64,000 nucleotides of DNA from Wallemia ichthyophaga EXF-994 (Eukaryota > Basidiomycota > Wallemiomycetes > Wallemiales > Wallemiaceae): the NCBI RefSeq assembly GCF_000400465.1, contig NW_008806283.1, forward strand, positions 124,001 through 188,000, written 5' to 3'. Position 1 is the first letter of the stretch. Every line of letters starts with the position of its first letter. The translations under genes were made by a program, and so were the position numbers. This document shows, piece after piece, positions 58,452-64,000 of the stretch. The notes under the pieces were generated by a model. It was not told where the DNA came from and did not search any database. It saw nothing but the letters and a program-made list of their open reading frames with translations.

Positions 58452-61400
58452 TTACACCCGCCGCATGTTTGCGATGTGTGTACTCAGTTCGTTGAGAATG
58501 TTTCTGTAAGTGGCCAAATCAAGCCCAGTCATCAGGGCCGATTGAAGTGAGGCTTGAAGTGCAGCTTTGCTGCCTTCTGGACATCTTAGATTCTGAATGA
58601 TAGTCGATAGTATCAAGTCTCTGTTCAACCAAAGGTTCGTATCTTCGTAGTTGAGCATAGTTGAAATGAACTTAATTAGTCGTTGCTTCAGGGTTCGCGA
58701 AAAGGTCAATCTCATTAGTATAGCGTTGAGAGGTATTGCCAAAATCTGCGATAATACGTTTGCGCCATGTTTTCCTATGAACAGACGTCAGTATGACTTC
58801 TGTCGTAGTAATCCCAACTAACTATCAGCTGAGTGCTTGATGAAGCTTTCCATTCCATCAAGAAGAGTATATGAAGCGTTCCAATGCGAAGTGATTGCTT
58901 GGTTAAGAATATTGAGTAGAGTAGTGTTGAAGAAGTTTTCTTCAGACGAACTAATGCGTAAATTTATTGACCGCGGAAAGCTTCTCAATACCGTGCATGC
59001 AAGATCAATTGAGTCACTTTGCAAGGTAAGGTTCGACTGTATGATTGTTCGTGAAATTTTGAAGACAGGGTCTAAGTAAGAGAGAACAAATAAAGAGAAG
59101 TTTTTCTCATTATTAACATCACTGGCACTTCCATCCACAGCAGCCAGCTCTCTCAAAATCTTAGTTGTGGTCTCAACACCTTCACTAAACTCGTCGCTAT
59201 CGTCCATGCCCGTCTCGTATTTGATAGATAGATAGTTTTCAAACCACATATTCAATATAGGCGCTACGTAAGTTTGTGGTAATGCTCTCAACGTACTTTC
59301 ATCGTAATCCAAACCAAGGTCCATATTTTGTATTATTGAATAGAAAATAGACAGAACATCCATTTGTATATCGATGCGTGCTTTGTAGTGCTGCTGAACT
59401 ACTCCTATCAACTGCGACAAGACATCTTTAATGAAACTGACAGTCTCTATATATGTATAGGGATCTAACGTTTCACTTAATCCAACTAGAGCATTCAAGC
59501 CCATTTTAACATTAGTAATGTATGGATGCCTCTGTGAATTGGCTCCAAATTCTGGATTTTCAATTACGTTGAGCATAACGCTTATGAAATAGAAGATACG
59601 AGACTTGTACTGGCTGGTCTGTTCAGCTTTCCTATCCATCTTACTGATGTACGTTCCACAACTCTTAACTAGCTTTTTGTCCAGCTTGTACGGCCAATCG
59701 TGCATGTTCGATAAGACAATATCAATTATGCTGCCAAAATTGATTAATGCAGGTAATGTGGGAAGACTTTCAATCGTATCAGCTAATCCTTCTACCACTT
59801 CCTCTTCAGATTTCCATTTTAGTAAAGAATGTTCGATAACCTTTTGAAATTCAACGTAAAACCCTACATTATTCAACGCTTGTAGTGGCGGAAGCGACAA
59901 GCAATCTATCAGTCCATAGGTTCGCAGATATCTTGCCCAGAAACACTTCCAAATGATGCCAGACACGTTAGGTGAGAGACCCATATCACTTGAAAATAAG
60001 GTAGTCAATTTTGCCAAACTTCTCACAAGCATTGACAAAGCAGAAACTGTTTGTTCACTGGATATGATTTGAGTTGGAATCAATGGTGTTTCTCCGATGC
60101 CCTCGTCAGCTATTATCGATCCGGCAAATAAAACTAGCGTTTGTAATCTATCGTAGTTGCAGTCTGACAGAAAGCCTGACGTTTCGATAAGCATATTGTA
60201 CATGTTCAGCTTTTCAGTGACGTTATCCAAAATTGGCAGTGATTCCATTCTGCTCAGTTGAGCTAAAGGATCCAAGATGACTTTCATTTCTGTTTCAATG
60301 TCATCTAATTCTTCTTCGAAAACTTCCTGTGAATTATCCAAGGGTGATGCTTTATTTTCCAGCCATCCTTTGGCTATCAGGGTGCACATTTCTATTGGTA
60401 TGATGATCCTGTTACTTTCCAAACTGGCTAAGATGGATAGCCAGCACGCCAAAAAATCTGCAAACGCTTCAGCTCCTTGTGATAGAGAAGCACTTCCAAG
60501 TTGGAACAACTTCTGTACATATTCCTCGCCTTTCTGTTCGAGAATAACGTTTAGATTGCGAGATTGGAGCAGAGACTTATGGCATGAGAGCTTCGTACAA
60601 ATGTCCATACATTCGGCATTTTCAAGGTAATGCACAAGGCTGAGAGACCATCCATCTTTGTCTTGTGGGTGACTGCTGCTGAAGATGGCGTTCAAAACTT
60701 TCTTCATCATAAAACCAAGTGTTTCGTTGTCAAAAGTGTTTACAGACAGGATCAGATGAAGCACTTGAGGACTGGCTAGTTGAATAAGGACGCTGATGTG
60801 CATTGAGTCAGTCGCAGTGTTGTAAATGAAATCTTTTTGGTCGTTTCGATAAAGTAAAAGCGCCTCTAATGCTGGTATGGTATACTTGATGACATTGTGG
60901 TCGTGACTGTAGGTGAGGCTGTGTAATACGATGTTTGAGAGGACGGGAAGAACGTTGTCCTAAAAGCTGGATAAGCGTTGTAAGCCCAACAAAGACGAAG
61001 CATACCTCAAATGACTTAGTTTGAAGCTCATTGTCTTCATCAAGATTAATATTTTGCTCTTCCAGGATCGCGCGGGATATACCGACAGCTGCTGAAGGTG
61101 AAGATTGTCTGATGTTATTGAGAATGACGACCAAGTTTTCTAGGCTGGTAGCTTTAACGAGGGCTAAATGCGCCTTTACTGAAACGTATACTGGTACTGC
61201 TCTATCGCTGAGAATGTAACTGAGAAGACATTGACTGATCTCGGGACTTGAATTTGGGCTGATAGTGGTTATGAGCAGCGTAAGGAGATGAAAGTGTGCG
61301 TAATATTCCTGCGAGTTCTCTGGAGTTTCTATAAATCTCTGTATATCCACTCCCACGTAACTCACCAAGTACTGCAATCGTCAACAAAGGTATCTCATTT

Positions 61401-61510
61401 GGGGACAGTGCCTCATTCATAGCCAATAATTCATTCTCGCCTTGCTGCCTAGTCCCTGGATGTGTAAATTGCTGACACGCTTGCTCAATTCTTCCAATCG
61501 CAGCATCCAT
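58452..61510 (-). CDS. Exportin-4/7-like karyopherin
   Basis: About 970 residues of HEAT-type helices. Introns 58775-58822 and 60960-61005 are clear. The diagnostic segment is LVLFAGSIIADEGIGETPLIPTQI, matching the LADxGxGETPLIP block of XPO4/XPO7, followed by GLSPNVSGIIWKCFWARYLRTYGLID. Such proteins carry cargo across the nuclear pore with Ran-GTP. The 5' end is unsettled. The first exon (MDAAIGRIEQACQQF) looks like a karyopherin start, but joining it needs a weak donor (GTCCCC, 61361-61406), and the N-terminal Ran-binding region then appears shorter than usual. Confidence 0.75.
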
Positions 61511-61601
61511 CGCGATTGCTATCTTGGTGGATCAGGTTTAACGGTTAAATATAATATACAAATTACTAAAATACATTATTTACATTACTTGTTTTGACTG
61601 C

Positions 61602-63706
61602 TTATACTTCTTCACTCTCCGTCTCAACTCCTGTCATTCGCCTTTCACGTCCTTCCATAGCAGTTCGCTCTTCAAGTCTTTGCACACTTTCCTCGACATT
61701 GCCATTGTCTTCCCGTGTCATCTCTCTTAAACGTCGAGCCCTTGCTTCACGCTTTTTCAGCTCCTTTTCAGCTTCTTCTTTGTTTGCTTTGCCATACCGT
61801 ATCTGGGTGTTTGAATCTCTTGGACGCTGCGTCTTAATCATACCTGCTTTGTTTTTTTCATCGGTCTCCTTCCTACTCTCTTGCTCTGCATCAGCTTCTT
61901 CAGACTCGGCACCCGTAGGCTCTGCAGTGAGCTCTGCGACATCTTGACCGTCCGTTTGCTTTTCAGTTGCCCCAGCTGCCTTAGATTTCTTCTCTGTGTA
62001 GCCGCCTTCAATATCGCGCTCTCTTTCAGCATCCTCAAGTACCTTCTGAGAGTCTTCACCCTTAGACTCAACGCCCTCCTTGTCTTCATGTTCAACTTCC
62101 TGTCCATCCGCTAATTCTGCTTCCTTCCCTCGAATTTGACTCTTCTCCGCAATCCTTTGCGCCCGGGCACCTTTATCAATTTTTGGTCGCTTGAACGCTG
62201 GTCTATCCTTAGCACCCGGTACATGCTTAACAACTCTAGGACGCTTTTTGAAGCTAACGTTAGTCTCTCTCCTCGACAAGGATCTTTCAACAGCAGCGGT
62301 ATTAGACCTTTGGTCAAACGCAGCAACAAGCCACCTTAGGAAGTTAGCCAGTCTGAATTCTTCAAGTGCTTCTTTATCGTTATTCCACTCGTAATCCTTG
62401 CTGAGATGCGCCGTTGGATTCACTCTGATTCTCTTCTTCTGTGAAAGATCTATGGTAATTCCACAGAGGGTGGCTTTGACTGGAATCCACCTATCTAACT
62501 GCAAACCGGTATTTCTTATAAGAACCTCCTTAATCCGTGGTAGAAGCCTCGGAATATTGTCTTCACGAGCGCCTGACTTGGCCAACTTGCTTACTTGGGT
62601 ATGAGATATTGTTATGTCGACGACGTCAATATTTTTCCCGACTTGCAGAGGCAAAGCCCATCCAACAGAAAACTCATTTTGTCTCTTAGGAAGCACGTTG
62701 TAGTACTCAGAATACCACCATGTGTTTTCGATAAAGCTGTCGATTATTTCATGACCTGTATGCAAGTTGGACTGCGACCAGACACCATTTAGCCTCCAGC
62801 CCATCCATTCTCTAAACAGCTGAACAACTTGCGAGTCCATTGCACCTTCTAGCAAGATGGGCCACTTTGCTATAGTTGGGTCATCCCTCGGGTCGTTTTC
62901 AAAGGGATCAGAACGAGGAAGAATGACAAATACGCTTGTTTTGGAAGGGTATTTTTCTTCAAGGGTTGGTACGTCGGGAAGAAGCGCCTCCTTTTTAGAG
63001 CTGACGACGCGGTCATATTGCTTATTCCTCATTTTCCTATGGTCATCGGTTTCATTTCTGTTGCGCTTATCCTCTGCGAGTTTCTTCCTATTGCATTCAT
63101 CAAGAAATTTGTCATACTCTTCGGAAGCTTGAGCTCTAGCAGCATTGGTCCATGTTTTAGGTGGTGGATCGGTGTTGTAAGAGACTTCCAAGTCGCCAGT
63201 TGTGAGGACATTAGTACCGTCGGCCGCAGTAATAGAAGGGCAAACGATATAGAACATGATAGTTCCAGGCAAAGCCATATCCAAACCTTTATTTATCTGC
63301 ACATCAATCAACTCGATTGGTACGTAATGACGTGATGAAACGAAGCTTCTAAGTGAGTGTTCCAAGTCGGAGTAGTTTATAAGGGGTGTTATATTTGCTG
63401 GGCCATAACGCTCGCTCATTTCTGATGAATCTACTCGATATTTGAATTTAGAGAGAGGCGAGAGATTGTAGATGTTGTATGCACGTGAGAGGTACGTCTC
63501 TGTGGAACGTCATTAGCGTTTATTCAGCCCACCCATATTCACGCACCTGGTGGCATCCAATTGTAGGTCGCGCGAAGCCTAGCGCGATAAGCCTTGTCGT
63601 ACGCAACCTTGGCCTCTTGATTGTCGTGATCGACGGGATCTGGGGAGTCGTACTTTTCGATAAGATGCTCGTCGTCGACGCCGCGACTAAAGTTTAAAGC
63701 TGGCAT
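61602..63706 (-). CDS. CENP-L/Fta1-like kinetochore protein
   Basis: Two exons with intron 63500-63546 give 685 residues from the ATG at 63706. The splice restores RAYNIYNLSPLSKFKYR, which resembles the CENP-L start (TLYSLTPLYKFSYSNL). Farther on, DLEHSLRSFVSSR, the block FSVGWALPLQVGKNIDVVDITISHTQVSKLAKSG and LLPRIKEVLIRNTGLQLDRWIPVKATLCGI parallel the CENP-L C-terminal fold. CENP-L pairs with CENP-N in the inner kinetochore. The C-terminal ~250 residues are a highly charged Lys/Glu-rich tail absent from vertebrate CENP-L. The assignment rests on short blocks read by eye. Confidence 0.6.
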
Positions 63707-64000
63707 CGTCGCGTATTTCCAATTTCAGCAGATCCTGATGATTGTCGGTGATGAAGATAAAAATGTGCATGAAGTGTGCTTCTGTAAATTTATTTTTGTT
63801 TGTGGGTGCTTAACTAGACATTTTAGTGTTTACTGCGTATCCCAGTATATTCAGATCAGCGCGTCGTGACGAAATGGGCTTGCAGTGGCAGCGGCAGAGC
63901 TTTAGATAAATGAATTTCCTGCTCCATACTTTCTTAGTGGTTACTGCTTCGCGTTCCTCGATTTTGAATCCTTAAAATATCGAGTAAATTCTGAGACCAA
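63707..64000. other. Window edge, no gene seen
   Basis: Upstream region of the CENP-L-like gene; no supported frame before the window ends. Confidence 0.4.

Overview
The window is nuclear DNA from a compact-genome fungus, most likely a basidiomycete; a small-genome lineage such as Wallemiomycetes is my guess, not a demonstration. It is densely packed with single-copy eukaryotic genes on both strands. The introns are tiny, about 41-65 nt, with GTRNGT-like donors and CTNAY-like branch points just before the AG. Nearly every gene model below was built by joining open frames across such introns and checking that the phases agree.

Layout. 126-9798 (-) can be read as one very large gene for a mostly disordered PH-domain protein ending in tandem Gly/Lys modules and a coiled coil. 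10.3-15.6 kb holds phosphoinositide phospholipase C, the MICOS subunit Mic10, a Pex39-like small protein, a TPR protein, a PB1-domain protein, a small unknown and a Cox14-like peptide. 15.6-18.9 kb holds two phospholipid enzymes head to head, PGS1 and an ALE1-type MBOAT acyltransferase. 19.1-31.2 kb holds an F-box-like protein and a Pep12-type syntaxin, then four consecutive signalling genes: RhoGAP, RGS, RhoGEF and RhoGEF. 32.2-33.2 kb is a secreted cysteine-rich protein with two homologous domains, followed by a tRNA-Gly gene with an intron and a gene-free stretch. 35.1-49.2 kb is bracketed by two near-identical inverted copies of a ~437-bp repeat. Inside lie BDP1 (TFIIIB), MET2, a dynactin-p24-like candidate, an Nvj2-type SMP lipid-transfer protein, LRP1/C1D, SF3B5, DSN1 and the GID-complex ARM protein ARMC8/Vid28. 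49.5-55 kb holds FMC1, a Ran1/Sks1-like kinase, an unknown single-pass membrane protein and mitochondrial methionyl-tRNA synthetase. 55-58.2 kb is a ~3.2-kb AT-rich gene desert. The right end holds an exportin-4-like karyopherin and a CENP-L/Fta1-like kinetochore protein.

Shared themes. Several genes act in mitochondria (MIC10, COX14-like, PGS1, FMC1, MSM1). Two are kinetochore components (DSN1, CENP-L-like). Four are successive GTPase or G-protein regulators. Lipid signalling and transfer proteins recur (PLC, PGS1, ALE1, Nvj2). Many neighbours are divergent with start codons only 24-98 bp apart, and in two cases the start regions overlap. All functions are inferred from recognisable motifs read by eye; no search was run.
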